Assembly (NCBI GenBank): GCA_965644295.1
Contig: CBFFRP010000108.1
Span: 248,001 to 312,000, forward strand
Length of the DNA stretch: 64,000 nt
Reading direction: 5' to 3'
Origin: Paraphysomonas bandaiensis
Taxonomy: Eukaryota; Chrysophyceae
Made by a program: the position numbers and the translations under genes. Below are positions 1-11,341 of the stretch, in pieces (the stretch's first letter is position 1; every line of letters begins with the position of its first letter). The notes below the pieces were generated by a model. The model ran no database searches and was not told where the DNA came from. It was given only the letters and a program-made list of their open reading frames with translations.

Positions 1-18
1 TCTCCATCAATTGAACAT

Positions 19-399
19 AAATCCTCCTGGGCCCTCAATGGTTGGATTACATTCTAACCGATTACGAGAGGCTTGGGCTAACAAAAACCTCCACCGGGCT
101 ACTCGAATGTTCCACCAGTTCTGGAACAGTTGTGACTAAACTGTCGATATCCTGTTGAATTGCTCGCTCATCGAGATCGTTACCTCGGTCCACACGAGAA
201 TCAATTTCTGTAAAAAATGTGATACCAGCGTCTCTGACCCTGGCTCAACTAAACCAATAACGAGTCCAATATCTCTGACGCGCTGCTGATCAGCACTCGA
301 TATCGACTGTTGTTCTTCAATAATCATTGCTCTGATCCTTCTCAGAGCTAAATGAGACAGACTAGAGTCATGAACCTCCATTTTAGGTTCTCCCTCCAT
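19..399 (-). pseudogene. Broken ORF, unknown, possibly mobile-element derived
   Basis: An 87-codon frame starts with ATG at 399 and stops at 136. A second minus-strand frame with coding-like composition (acidic, reading EIDSRVDRGNDLDERAIQ) overlaps its end and runs to a stop near position 20. The two frames look like parts of one protein separated by a frameshift or a missed intron. No clean GT-AG intron joins them in phase; the only obvious GT...CAG stretch is 18 nt, which would keep the wrong frame. I do not recognise the product. The region upstream (about 680-790) shares a decayed coding stretch with 55365-55450, so a mobile-element origin is possible. Confidence 0.3.
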
Positions 400-2786
400 G
401 GTACTAATAGATAACTAACAATGAATATGACTACAACTACAATACTATCTACAAGCAACTTCCAGAGTACAGAAATTGCATCTTATTATCAACAATCAAT
501 ATATACATATGATTCCCAGGCCAGAGGAAGGCCTCCAGGAATGACCTTCATCCATATACATCACTAATAACTCAGCCTGATCACAACTGATTCATCATCA
601 ATGCATAAGGGAAGATACATTCAGTATTCTCATTGTAGTTGAAGCCTTGTATACGTACTTCCAAGTACAGTTCAATAAACAATAAGTACCTAATGAAATA
701 CATAAGTACAACTGTATTACTGGATAATCTGGCAATACACGTCTATCAGCATGGATATCAAACCCGGAATTCTCCAGTAAACTTCTCCAGCCTTAAGCAT
801 TAATATATATATATAATAAGAACATATACATATAAATCATCAATCATAATATCTTCATCATTGAACTTCATTATTGGTAATCCTGTCTTTCTTTGTCTTT
901 TGAATAGATATATAAGTATCAATGATAAGCATAAATTGTCATATTCATAATATATCATATAGCTTAATGTGAGATACGGTAATAATAATAATATTCAATC
1001 TATGTTTGCACAGATAGTATGTACAAAGTTAAGCATATACAATAGAGAGCTCATGTAGCATAAAATAACCAGATATGGCTGGTTATTACATTTTGCTGTA
1101 GTTAAAACGATATTTTTCTTTGTCTTTTAAATATGTTGGTTATAAATAGCTATATGATTTAGTTAATATACGCTAGTCTTTTCTAGAGTTGTACAGATAC
1201 TATGTACAATTATATTCTGGAATAGTGATACTATTATTTATGAACCCAAAGGACATGGATTGAGATTTTTTTGCATTCCTATTACAAACTGAAAATAAAA
1301 TTAATCTTAATAAGAAAAGTGTAATCGTATGATTACACACTTACTGGAGAATTACAGGTAATATATTCAAGCTAGTAAATGTGTATTTTCAAATTAAACT
1401 GTTGTGCGCTACGTGCTTCTGGTATAGTCTTCAAATAATAAATAATTTGACCTCATCTATATATGTTTAGGACACTATACATCAACGTCAATAAGCGTAC
1501 TACATGTATAAATATACTTAATGTAACATCTCTAATAAACTGAGTATTAATATAACGATTAGCCTCAAATGTAGTTTGTTATAAATTACTAACGAATACC
1601 ACTACTTAAAGCCAGGGATCGTAGATATCATTATAGCGCACTGAAAATACAAAGCGGGTTATGATATTCAGTAATTTGTTACATTTTTGAAGGAAAAACT
1701 GGTTTATAGATGCTGTAGTTTTTTTTAATGCTGATCGAGGATGAAACGTGAATTGCAAGGACACAACAAAAGCACACTCAATAAATCCTCTGCATGAATG
1801 TCAACCTTTCTTACTCCAATTATTAAAGTAATTCTTCTAAAAACTATTTATTTTATTTAGTAGATCTGAAATTTATTTACACTATTCCAATAAAAAATCA
1901 AGTTTTCCCAGCATTACAATGTAAACTTGTCGCTTGTCGTTCAATTATTCAAACCATGTCTGATTTGTCAGCGTTTCGCCAGTTGTAGACCTTGAATAAA
2001 TCATTACAGCTCTACAGCTCTGGCGTCTCACATTTCAACGATAAGGTTCTCAATATCGCTATAATCGATTCGGAATTTTCAACGGAGTTAACTCTTGTAG
2101 TGGACATATACTTTCATCATTAGCTTTTAATATATCGACTGTGTCCCTTCATAGACAACAGGTATTCAGCTACGCGCTTCTTCCTTGTAGATATCATTCG
2201 TATGTCATTGAGATAATTCTCTCTATCAGAGGCTGCTTTCGTCCACTGGGCAGAGAATGTACAGTCCGGAGTGCAACGATCCTCCATACCTCAAAAAATG
2301 GATATTTTGGGGGTTAGAGTTACTGCTGTGTACATGTATACTGTAGCTTTCTAGCCATCACCTGTCATAAAACTGCAGCTTTTTTATAAAAGTCGAGAAT
2401 GATACCTTGTGTATCTTTTTTATATATCATCCTGGTACAGTTTTCAGTTTGTCTGCTGAAGGTTCCATCCCCACACTTTCTCTACCCCCTGACATAAGGT
2501 AGGGGTCTGTTATACTCCCAGCAGTGCATACATCCGTATGTCGTATGTATGTATGTGTGTATGTATGTATGTATGTAGGTATGATCTTATACACTTGTAT
2601 GGTATACTTCAAACGCTCCAGCCATCCCACACACACACACAACACTGAGCTGTACTCCTCCCACGAATACATCATACATATATATATAAGCCCCCCTCTC
2701 CTCACATACACTGTAGATTGTAGGTTCCATATATTTATTAACTATCAATTAGATTTGGAGGAGTGTCTGGGTACCTCTTTCTGGGC
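400..2786. other. AT-rich intergenic region with one repeat relic
   Basis: No credible gene is seen. Positions 680-790, read on the minus strand, match 55365-55450 (see findings). The rest is AT-rich with many short TATA/ATAT runs. A TATG/TGTA microsatellite lies at about 2537-2582, shortly before the B56 gene, and a TATATATA stretch is at about 2680. Confidence 0.5.
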
Positions 2787-4505
2787 ATGAAAGGATTTCT
2801 GAATAAAGTACAGCGGCGTGTGAGTGGATCAGGCCCATCGAGTGGTAGTGAGAGTAAAAATGAGAAGCCCTCAACACCCATAACCACAGGTAAAGCCGGT
2901 GCTCGTACAAATGGAATAGAACCTACACCAAAAGCGGATGTTACATTACCAAGACGTGAAAGAAGGTGAGCAATAGAGGGCTGCTTGTTAATGTATGTGT
3001 GATTGTGTGGATAGACGATCTTCTTTTATGAGAGCACAAAAGATGCAAGTTCTTAAGGATCTGGCACTTCTATCAGATACACCCATGCAGAAAAGAGAAG
3101 TAATAATATTTTATTGTGTGTATTTTGGTAAATTTCCTTCTTAGGCATTGTTTAAGCAAAAGCTGCAACTCTGCGGTGTTATCTTTAATTTCGATGATGC
3201 TGAGTCTGACATGCGCGGAAAAGAACTGAAAAGAGAAACCTTATTAGAACTGGCTGAATATGTGAATTCTCCTGTGGGACAAAAAATATTTACAGAGTCG
3301 CTAATGCCAGATGTGGTGGAGATGGTGCGTGTGAATCTCTTTCGTACACTTCCCCCACAGACAGATGACTTTGACCCCGAAGAAGACGAGCCATCTATGG
3401 AGGCTGCATGGCCACATCTACAGGTGCATATTATTATTTTATCATTGGATTAGTAGTGTTGTGTTTTTTCTAGTCTGAGGGATTGTGTTGTACATATAGG
3501 TTGTGTACGAATTCTTCCTCCGGTTTGTGGTAAGTTCAGAGGTTAATGGAAAAGTTGCAAAGCGGTATGTGGATCAGGCATTTATCCGGAACTGGATCGA
3601 GTTGTTTGATGCTGAAGACCCTAGAGAGAGAGATTATGTGAAGACTATTCTACATCGTATGTATGGAAAGTTTATGTCCTATCGTTCATTCATCAGGAAG
3701 ACTATCTCACAAGTGTTTTACCGATACATATACGAGACTGGGAAACACAACGGCATTGGAGAACTATTGGAGATCCTTGGCTCGATAATCAATGGTTTTG
3801 CCATTCCTCTAAAGGTGGAACACTTGCAGTTCCTTGAAAAGGCGCTCATTCCATTACACAAACCCCGTGCCCTGTCAGTGTACCACCCACAGCTCTCGTA
3901 CTGTATATCACAATACGTAGAGAAGGACGCGGAGACTGTCGGTGTCATTGTCACAGGACTGATTAGGTTTTGGCCTTGGAGTTGCTCAAGTAAACAGGTG
4001 CTGCTGCTTAATGAGCTCGAAGAGATCATGGAACTGTGCCGCGGGGAGCAGTTGAACCAGGTTCAGGATCAAATATTTAAACTCCTTGCCACCTGCCTTG
4101 CTAGTGAGCACTTCCAGGTGGTCGAACGAGCCTTATACTTCTGGAACTCAGAGCATCTGTGCGCCAATATACTCGCCCAGAACAAAGCACACATATTCCT
4201 TCCCTACATATTTGGACCGCTCAGTAAAAATGCACAGGGTCATTGGAACCAAACTGTTGAGAGTCTTGCACAGAGTGTTCTGAAGATGTATGTACCATGC
4301 ATACTATCTATAAATTTGATGGTTTGTGTTGAACTCTTTTCTTCACAGGTATATGGAGCTTGATATCAACCTCTACGACCGGTGTGCTCGGGAGAACAAT
4401 GATAAGGAGCGCATAAAGGAATCTCAGCTTGCAGCTTCTAAAAGTAAATGGCAATCCATCATTGAAGCTGCCGCAGAGAAGGGTGTTAAGCCTGACCCCA
4501 ACTAG
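2787..4505 (+). CDS. PP2A regulatory subunit B56 (B' family)
   Basis: This is a B56-type regulatory subunit of protein phosphatase 2A, which directs the phosphatase to its substrates. I read five exons: 2787-2965, 3015-3099, 3145-3423, 3500-4287 and 4349-4505, giving 495 residues, normal for the family. The short N-terminus is Ser/Lys-rich. The HEAT-like core carries family hallmarks such as LFKQKLQLCGVIFNF, VVYEFFLRFV, FIRKTISQVFYRYIYET and HNGIGELLEILGSIINGF. The C-terminal tail is short (LAASKSKWQSIIEAAAEKG). All introns are GT-AG, 45-76 nt, and phases join cleanly. The start is the first ATG followed by a basic stretch; an upstream GTG frame extends it by only eight codons. Identification is strong; only the exact start is uncertain. 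Confidence 0.95.
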
Positions 4506-5080
4506 CCTATCATTTCTTACTCGAAACACTGCCTTAGTATGTGTCTTTTCCAAGCCGGCCCTGTCACTCCTCCCCCCTAACTAGAACTTGCTGTTGGAGA
4601 GATATTCTGCGATAAGTGAACATATAATGATATACAATGCCTGTAATGCCACCTGTTATTCATCGAAAAATTCGTCGTAGTTGTGTATGATACCTTACTG
4701 CAGCATCATTATTGCGGTGATGAAATTTTCGTTGTTTATTTGGTTTAGTTAGTACTTGAGCAAGTTAGGCTGTATTGTTTCTTGGATGGGTTGGATTGTT
4801 GTGCGGATTGTGTGTGGAACTGTATCACGATGTGTACCGGTATGAAGTTTCTGGCAGTGTTATATCAACATTTGCAAAGATAATCTGTAGATGCATTTAA
4901 TTGTCGGGTGCTATCTGTCACTGATGATGTAGTAATAGTATAATAATTTATAAGTATTTTCTGTTGACGTATGTACTAAAAGAAGGTATTACGTACGTGC
5001 ATTACAATAATGTAGTTCTATTGACTATTGACCAGTATATTGACTATATTGATCAGGGCGAAACTCACAATCAACATTAA
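4506..5080. other. Intergenic, nothing recognised
   Basis: Downstream region of the B56 gene. It is AT-rich with short palindromic words (for example GTACGTAC-like at about 4990) and no supported gene. Confidence 0.4.
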
Positions 5081-5275
5081 GAACGGAAGCGGTCGCACCT
5101 TGGTGCTTGCGGCGACGCACAAGCAACTTCTGTAGCGCTAAATAGTAGGATAATAGAGTTTGTACGTTTGTACTGATTAGTTATGGGTAGAAGTCTAAAT
5201 AGTCATATAGTCTGTCTAGCATTCAACTAGCCACTACATTGGTGCAGGTTTTTTAAATAATAAGACTTTCAATAT
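5081..5275 (+). repeat. Hairpin-tail repeat, copy 1
   Basis: First of at least seven copies of a repeat starting near GAACGGAAGYGGT. It contains a palindrome (GCACCTTGGTGC) and then an imperfect hairpin (GCTTGCGGCGACGCACAAGC), followed by about 120 bases ending near the word CTAGCCACTA and an AATAATAAGAC tail. Copies in the window are at 5081(+), 6481(-), 9362(+), 31030(+), 31885(-), 38544(-) and 56547(+). The copy at 9362 lies just after the stop of the retroelement ORF, so the repeat is probably the 3' untranslated tail of that non-LTR family. Confidence 0.7.
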
Positions 5276-6480
5276 ACAGTATAGCGATAGTAAGAATTAG
5301 TATATTTCCGTCGGACAAACAAACAAGTATGTTATACCAACATTTCAGGGTGTCATTCGCTTGCTCAACAATCTTAGCTCTGATCAAGAATCCCTCATAA
5401 ACAGTGATAGTGTTATACCAAGTACAAATACCATGCGGTTTGGTGCCTGCTTTCTTGCACTTTTGGCTGATTTAAAGTGAACAAATAGCCTCTTTCACTT
5501 CATTGAATTAACATTCGTCTGCAGGTACACCTGTACTTTTACCATGCTGAATCTTGACTACTGCTTTCTCGAAACCTGCATTTTTATTGATTTCCTTGTC
5601 TGCGCCCCCCGGTCGAATTTCATCCCAGGGCACTGACGATAACCTCGATTAATTCTTCTCTAAATGCAATGTCAGAATTCTCACCTTCTCTCAAACTCTA
5701 CAGCACAGCAAGCATAACATCTCAATTACTCTAAACTGCAAACACAGAAAATAGTGCGCTTCAGCACAACTCCATCCGTCCAAACTAAACAAATATACTT
5801 GGAAGCATTTCTTCATCAATATTTTCCAACATTCACACCACTATACTTGAATATTTCGATGTCGGCAAATATCAGGTATCAGTCAGATTATGCTATGTCA
5901 CGACGATAGTTATGGAGGTGCTGAATTTATTGTTGCCAACTATAGTTGACATGATAATATTACTCTCATGCGGCTGATGTTAAAGTGCATACTAACCCTT
6001 ATATTGTCACACAATTATGATTTACAATGATAGTGACCGAGTATACATACATAATATATTATGCTAACTGAAAATGGGTTTTTACTTACAATCAGTAGCT
6101 ATATTATACAGCTTAAGAAGCAATATTATACCAATAAAATTGGCGTAGTATTCTGCCCACTCAAAGCCAAATCCTTTTGTGCAATAAAAGGGGCACTAAG
6201 TAGTGTCACTTGTGTAGTAGACGTCTTTGGGCTTGACGAATAAACCGGCATCCACTATTGCTAATCAAAGCTCAAATAGATGTTTCAGTTTCTAGTTTAA
6301 GTGTTAATACATTGTTATATTGTACCCTAGCTCTGCAATATACAATATACTGCTACCTATCTCTGAAAATTGTATATCGTGGAAATATAAGTCATGTCAT
6401 GTTTTTCATCAAAACTCTTCACTCAGCATTACTTCCGTTATAGCTGTATGCTTGCGATAAACATATTGAATGTCTTTTTA
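5276..6480. repeat. Repeat-flanked spacer with second repeat family (6125-6255)
   Basis: Mostly AT-rich and without a supported gene. The stretch 6125-6255 (+) is a diverged copy of a second repeat family with the core word GTGTAGACGTCTTTGGG and then TGACGAATAAAC, also found at 31340-31860, 38690-39005 (minus), 39510-39845 and 56255-56546. As at 31 kb, this copy lies between a plus-strand and a minus-strand tail repeat. Confidence 0.5.
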
Positions 6481-6730
6481 TTTAGCAATAGGCGTTAAAA
6501 ACTCGTTCCGATATAGTGGCTAGTTGAATACTAGATCTACTAGTTAGACCTCTACCCATAACTAATCAGCACAAATTCTATTATCCTACTATTTAACGCT
6601 ACAGAAGCTGCTTGTGCGTCGCCGCAAGCACCAAGGTGCAACCACTTCCGTTCTTGATGTTGTGTGTGAGTTCGCCTTGCTCGTGTGTCTGAGGACTCAC
6701 TGGCGCGTGTTGTCCGGGGGTCTCCCCTTG
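6481..6730 (-). repeat. Hairpin-tail repeat, copy 2 (inverted)
   Basis: Inverted copy of the tail repeat (strong match 6481-6655). It continues into a stretch (6705-6730) matching the 3' end of the retroelement coding region: on the minus strand CCCAAGGGGAGACCCCCGGA corresponds to CCCAAAGGGAGACCCCCAGA at about 9283. This is the 3' end of a second, 5'-truncated element pointing left, placed head-to-head with the element whose ORF begins nearby. Confidence 0.65.
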
Positions 6731-6905
6731 GGATAAGGTTCCGCCTGGCTCTGAGGTACCGGGTTCTGTATTAAGGTCCTGAGTGTACCGAGCACTAGAT
6801 GTGTGTACTGAGATGTTGATAGTGTGGTGGAATGTGGCGGTGTCACCATTGCGATATACACCTACACTAGCATTCTCATGCTACATGCCGAAAAGAAAGG
6901 ACTGA

Positions 6906-9317
6906 CTAACATTTGGCTACATCATTCTCTACGACTGGTCGTGGCGTCCACACCCAGTCCCTATCCAAACATCACTAGAGTCGATACATTACCTCGGAGC
7001 AGACCTTCCTCTCACAATCACAGACAAGGCCTCCCATGATTGGTGTCTAAAATACCTGAAAGTCGTGACCACACACCTAGGGATTAAACAGGCCTCAGCC
7101 GGCTGTAAAGTCATGGTTATCGAGACCCAAATCATACCGACTTTGCTCTATAGAGCCACCAAAGCTTCATGGCCGCTACACTGGTACAGAGAAATTGACG
7201 CTGCTTGCGCAACCCTCTACAGAAAGGCCCTCAGTCTAGGCCCTGGATACCCCACGGAACTGATCTACCTCTCACTCAAGCACAACGGATTAGGTATGAA
7301 ACGTTTCTCAGACTCGGCGCAGGAGCAAAAATGGGGATCTCTACAGCGCGCAATAACCCTCGGGGGAGAAGCAGGTCAAGCAGCACATTTTCTACTCACT
7401 CAGACAACAGAGCCACAGCCCCAATACCACCACTATGTTCTCAGCCTCAGGGAATGGGGAACGGAATTGGGCCTTACCCTTCAGCAACCTGAGCCCCCCG
7501 AACCACAGGATGAACACATGCTGACCAATCTAAAACAAGAACTCGGCCTTAATAGCGTCCAACCAGATACTTTCAAGGCAATCTTCACAGATGGATCATA
7601 CACAGCCAGTGCGCTCTCCACGCGTCGCCTCACTCATGTCAATCCGCGAACACGATGGACACACCGAGGAGGTGCAGCGGTCGTCTACTTACCCCCAGAA
7701 AATGCCTGGGAAGATGGTACAACCATAATACTACGACTAGATACACCCTTTCGTGATGTGCCAGGTTTGGACTCATACGCATATGAACTCATAGGCACAG
7801 CCATGGGGCTTATACTCTCAACACGCATTCCCGAACACATAAAAAGCCACACAGACTGTCAGGCAGTGTGCACCCGTACTGAGGAAGCACTCTCCACAAG
7901 ACGCAGAGCTCTCGGTCACCGTGCAAAAGGGGTACTACTCGAAAGCATCGCGGCCAGTAGAGATTGCAAACGACAGGTGACCTGGGTGAGGTCCCATCCC
8001 GAACGACGTACCACAGATGAAACGGAGTGGACGTTTGAGGACAAGGGCATCTATATTGCGGACGCAGTCGCGGGTGAAGACTGGCATGAAGTCGATCGCA
8101 TCCTTGGAAAAAATAACTACACTGTCTGTACAATTGCGATTGACAGTGCCATTGAACGCTTACTAACCGCTGGATTATGGCACTGGCGTTTGCACAGTAC
8201 AAGACGGCCATACTACTCTAGCCCACTCCTTACTGATTTCCAAGATCTCTGCGACCTAAGGACACTTGAGAACTACACTTCAACCAGAGATCAACGCTAC
8301 GGAAACAATCCTGATCGAGCGCCTGGCTACTGGACCAATAGCGGAGTACACCTCCCGCGCAAACTAGCTCAAGCGGATGGCAGTGCATCCAAAGACAAAC
8401 TCAGCTCAAATCTACGCCAAAGAATTCTCAACACGGCACTGACATGGGACAAATCTTTCTGCATAGGGAGGAACCGGGCCAAAACCAAACAGGGGCTTGA
8501 CCTGACCAAAGCCGCATGCTCTGACTGCGGGTTTCGACTAGATTCCCTAAAACATATGTGCCTCGACTGCACACATGAATCCATCACCCAAATAAGGGAA
8601 ACTGCATTTCAATCGCATAAAAATGTGCTACACGAAATACAGAGAACTCAGACCTTACCCAACTGGATCACATCTGCACTACGGAGACTCTCCAGCAGAG
8701 CCTGGAATCCCTCCATCCCACAGGTCGAGAGATACTGGACTGGAACCATCACAGCAGCCCAACTGGAAACGGTCTTCGGAGATGACATACACAACCACCT
8801 GACGGCTCACAGTCTACGGAACCTAGAAACAGTGGTTATTAATCTCCTGCAACCGCTTTACACTGCAGCGAAGCTTATGTTACAGGATCGCGGTTGTCGC
8901 TATATCACCATGTCCAAAAGGCCGCCCAGGCTACTCCCGAGACCCCGTCCGAAACGCAGTCAGTCAAGACAACGTCCGAGAGTCCTTCGACTACTAGGGG
9001 TCCAACGAAGACCCCCCACAGCGTATCCGACTCCAGACACACGTGCACACCTCACAGGTCCTACCCGACAGAGCACTGGACTGCCCAGACCTCCACAACG
9101 CCGACGGCTTCGACAACTCTATCTACACCCGCGGCCCCACAGGAGCACAGTAACACATACTACAAACCCAACTCCTCCTCCCAACAATCCCCACCACTCC
9201 CAACCCACACATCTGGAACTAGGTGCACTCAGGACCCTAATTCAGAATGCTGAGCCCCCTCCAAAACCAATGGAGACCCATCCCAAAGGGAGACCCCCAG
9301 ATCAAAAGCGCCGGTGA
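6906..9317 (+). CDS. Retroelement ORF: RT C-terminus, RNase H, zf-RVT-like (partial)
   Basis: The frame is open from 6906, just after an in-frame TGA at 6903, to TGA at 9315. Upstream of that stop the same frame still reads coding-like to about 6830. The N-terminal part has the RT thumb word YLGADLPLT. RNase H follows: FTDGSY (first Asp), SYAYELIGTAMGL (Glu), HTDCQAVC (Asp), then VTWVRSH and IADAVAGE (final Asp). A C-x2-C...H...C finger (CSDCGFRLDSLKHMCLDC) resembles zf-RVT. The C-terminal 150 residues are Pro/Arg-rich and may be out of the true frame. No intron is needed. It lacks the RT active site, so it cannot be autonomous. Confidence 0.75.
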   Translation, partial: LTFGYIILYDWSWRPHPVPIQTSLESIHYLGADLPLTITDKASHDWCLKYLKVVTTHLGIKQASAGCKVMVIETQIIPTLLYRATKASWPLHWYREIDAACATLYRKALSLGPGYPTELIYLSLKHNGLGMKRFSDSAQEQKWGSLQRAITLGGEAGQAAHFLLTQTTEPQPQYHHYVLSLREWGTELGLTLQQPEPPEPQDEHMLTNLKQELGLNSVQPDTFKAIFTDGSYTASALSTRRLTHVNPRTRWTHRGGAAVVYLPPENAWEDGTTIILRLDTPFRDVPGLDSYAYELIGTAMGLILSTRIPEHIKSHTDCQAVCTRTEEALSTRRRALGHRAKGVLLESIAASRDCKRQVTWVRSHPERRTTDETEWTFEDKGIYIADAVAGEDWHEVDRILGKNNYTVCTIAIDSAIERLLTAGLWHWRLHSTRRPYYSSPLLTDFQDLCDLRTLENYTSTRDQRYGNNPDRAPGYWTNSGVHLPRKLAQADGSASKDKLSSNLRQRILNTALTWDKSFCIGRNRAKTKQGLDLTKAACSDCGFRLDSLKHMCLDCTHESITQIRETAFQSHKNVLHEIQRTQTLPNWITSALRRLSSRAWNPSIPQVERYWTGTITAAQLETVFGDDIHNHLTAHSLRNLETVVINLLQPLYTAAKLMLQDRGCRYITMSKRPPRLLPRPRPKRSQSRQRPRVLRLLGVQRRPPTAYPTPDTRAHLTGPTRQSTGLPRPPQRRRLRQLYLHPRPHRSTVTHTTNPTPPPNNPHHSQPTHLELGALRTLIQNAEPPPKPMETHPKGRPPDQKRR

Positions 9318-9361
9318 GTCCACGGACACACGATAAAGGCGAATTTCATATCACACAAAAA

Positions 9362-9540
9362 GAACGGAAGTGGTTGCACCTTGGTGCTTGCGGCGACGCA
9401 CAAGCAGCTTTCGTAGCGTTAAATAGTAGGATAAAAGAGTTTGTATTGATTAGTTACGGGTAGTGGTCTAACTAGTATGACTAGCATTCTTCTAGCCACT
9501 AATTGATGCAAGGTCTCAACGCCTATTGCTAAATAATCAG
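9362..9540 (+). repeat. Hairpin-tail repeat, copy 3 (3' end of the retroelement)
   Basis: Starts 45 bases after the stop of the retroelement ORF and is in the same orientation. It has the GCACCTTGGTGC palindrome and the GCTTGCGGCGACGCACAAGC hairpin. This copy anchors the repeat family to the retroelement 3' end. Confidence 0.7.
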
Positions 9541-9966
9541 ACATTCACTACTAACATTTTTATAAACTTTATGCAAAAAACTTTCTTAAAAGATTGTTTG
9601 AGTTTTATGTTTTATATATTGTGTTACTATATATTGTATATACATGAAATACCTTTCAACACCAACTTAACCAACTAGCACGATGCCAGAATAATACATA
9701 AAACTACTATTTACTATTGAATATTGAAGCTAATTCAAATTCTTTTCCAGTCATATATATAGCTTCTCTTCTAGATTTCATTCTATGATTACAACATACA
9801 TTTGCCATGCACATATTTCTAAATAGGTATGCAGCAAGGTAGAACAGCTTGTGGTTAATTTTGTAGGAAATGGTCGTTTAAGCATATAGTAAAACACATC
9901 AGATTGAAATTTAGGAGACAGGAATTGATTAATTATAGTGGCGTCAGCGTGGCTTGCAAAACAGAT
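9541..9966. other. Intergenic, 3' flank of RPS4
   Basis: AT-rich spacer between the retroelement tail and the convergent RPS4 stop codon. No gene is recognised. Confidence 0.4.
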
Positions 9967-10863
9967 CTAAACAATCAACTTTCTCTTCTTGACAATCATC
10001 TCACGCTCCTCAAGGATGGTCTGCTTAATACCCTTGCCCTTGGGGAGGGTAATGTCGCTCGAGTCCTTGGTACCAATGACAAAGACGTTCTCAAGACGAG
10101 TGGAGAAAGAACGACCAGCGGCATCACGAACAGTCACAATGTCGAAAGAACCAGGGTGCTTCTCGACGTGCATGATAGTACCAACGCGACCGGTGTTTCT
10201 ACCCTTAGTGATCATACACATGTTACCGACCTCGAACTTGATGAAGGAAATGACTTTGCCAGTGGCGATGTCAACTTTGACGGTGTCGTTGGTAGTGATG
10301 AGAGGATCAGGGTATCTGATAGTGCGACCGTCATGAGTGACAACAACTGGCACCTTCTTCAGGGTAAGTTCCTGGCGCTTAACACGGCAGAGCTTAAAGG
10401 CCTTCTCCTCATCGCTGATGCGGTGGAGAACGAAGCGACCCTTGGTGTCGAAAATAAGGCGGAACTGGTCCCCAGCCTTGGGAAGCTCGACAACATCCAT
10501 GAATCCAGCAGGAAAGTTGGGATCAGTGCGGGTCTTGCCATCAACCTTGACAAGCTTCTGCATGCAGATCATCTTGGTCTCCTTACCAGTGAGGGCATAC
10601 TTGAGTCTGTTTCTCAATATGAGCATCAGAGGCAAGCACTCTCTCAACTTGTGAGGTCCCTGAGAGGGTCTGGGGGCCTAGTAAATATCTTATTAATTAT
10701 ATCCAGGCTTAGTATACAGAGACTCACCCAGATGCCTTCCATCTTCGAAAGCATCCAGTGCTTTGGCGTATTTAAACGCTTCAAATGCTTCTTGGGTCCA
10801 CGTGCCTATACAAACACCAGTGCATTAAAATATCAATTGCAAAGATATCACCAATTATACCAT
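9967..10863 (-). CDS. RPS4: 40S ribosomal protein S4 (eS4)
   Basis: Component of the small ribosomal subunit. Three exons on the minus strand (10861-10863, 10728-10805, 9967-10677) give 263 residues, the usual family length. The first exon holds only the ATG: a 55-nt intron follows the start codon directly, so translation reads M then [11 protein letters not shown]. The second intron is 50 nt. Family landmarks are [37 protein letters not shown], the S4 RNA-binding stretch, [43 protein letters not shown] and a basic C-terminus. The antisense strand is open for 362 codons but that is a shadow of the biased codon use here. Confidence 0.97.
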
Positions 10864-11341
10864 GTTTACTGTGTCTCTATACTATATTCACCACGTCCTG
10901 TCAATATCAATGAAGGTCGAGAGGCGCTATTGCCGTGTCTCGGCACTCACAGGGACGAGCCGCCTTTCACAACTCCACTCACCGCCCAGTGAAACTTAGA
11001 ACTTGAACGGACGTGTGTTTTTCAGTTTATTGAAATTTTGTTGGGGTGGAATACAGTATTTTTGGGATTTTGCTATTTACGAGTTGTGTAGAGATGTCTA
11101 AATACCCCTCTTTTGGTGCCATTAAACCACTAAATCCATGGATTTATATTCAAATCTATGAAGGTATGAAGTATGAAGGAGGTGGGTATGATTGATATGA
11201 ATTTCAAATACTGTGTTGAGATTCTTCCTTTCCATGTACATATACACACACTGTGCAGGACACTATGTGTACATACAGTGATATCAATATGGGCTATAGA
11301 GCACAACTAAATGACATCTAACACATAAACACACGCAACGC
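10864..11341. promoter_or_regulatory. Divergent promoter region RPS4 / Eco1
   Basis: 478 bp between the two opposed start codons. It must contain both promoters. It has a TGTACATACAGTG-type tract at about 11260-11280 similar to those in other divergent gaps. No specific element is proven. Confidence 0.45.

Larger units (their letters stand above)
6731..9545 (+). mobile_element. 5'-truncated non-LTR (LINE-type) retroelement
   Basis: The element consists of the C-terminal end of a reverse-transcriptase region, an RNase H domain, a zinc-finger segment, a Pro/Arg-rich C-terminus and the hairpin tail repeat at 9362-9540. The catalytic RT palm and any endonuclease are missing, so it is a 5' truncation, the usual outcome of target-primed reverse transcription. 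The left boundary abuts the inverted tail of another copy. The region is distinctly richer in C and G than the flanks. I see no obvious target-site duplication. Confidence 0.7.

Noticed and set aside
2427-2790. ORFs of about 90 codons in both strands before the B56 gene
   Set aside because: They are made of the TATG/TGTA microsatellite and have repetitive composition.
7810-8211. Minus-strand ORF of 133 codons in the retroelement
   Set aside because: Antisense of the RNase H region, no family features.
8894-9253. Plus-strand ORF of 119 codons inside the retroelement
   Set aside because: It overlaps the Pro-rich end of the main frame. It could be the true C-terminal frame after a shift, but nothing in it is diagnostic.
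9904-10992. Long plus-strand ORF (362 codons) opposite RPS4
   Set aside because: It is the antisense of the well-supported RPS4 exons and introns; its composition reflects biased codon use on the other strand.
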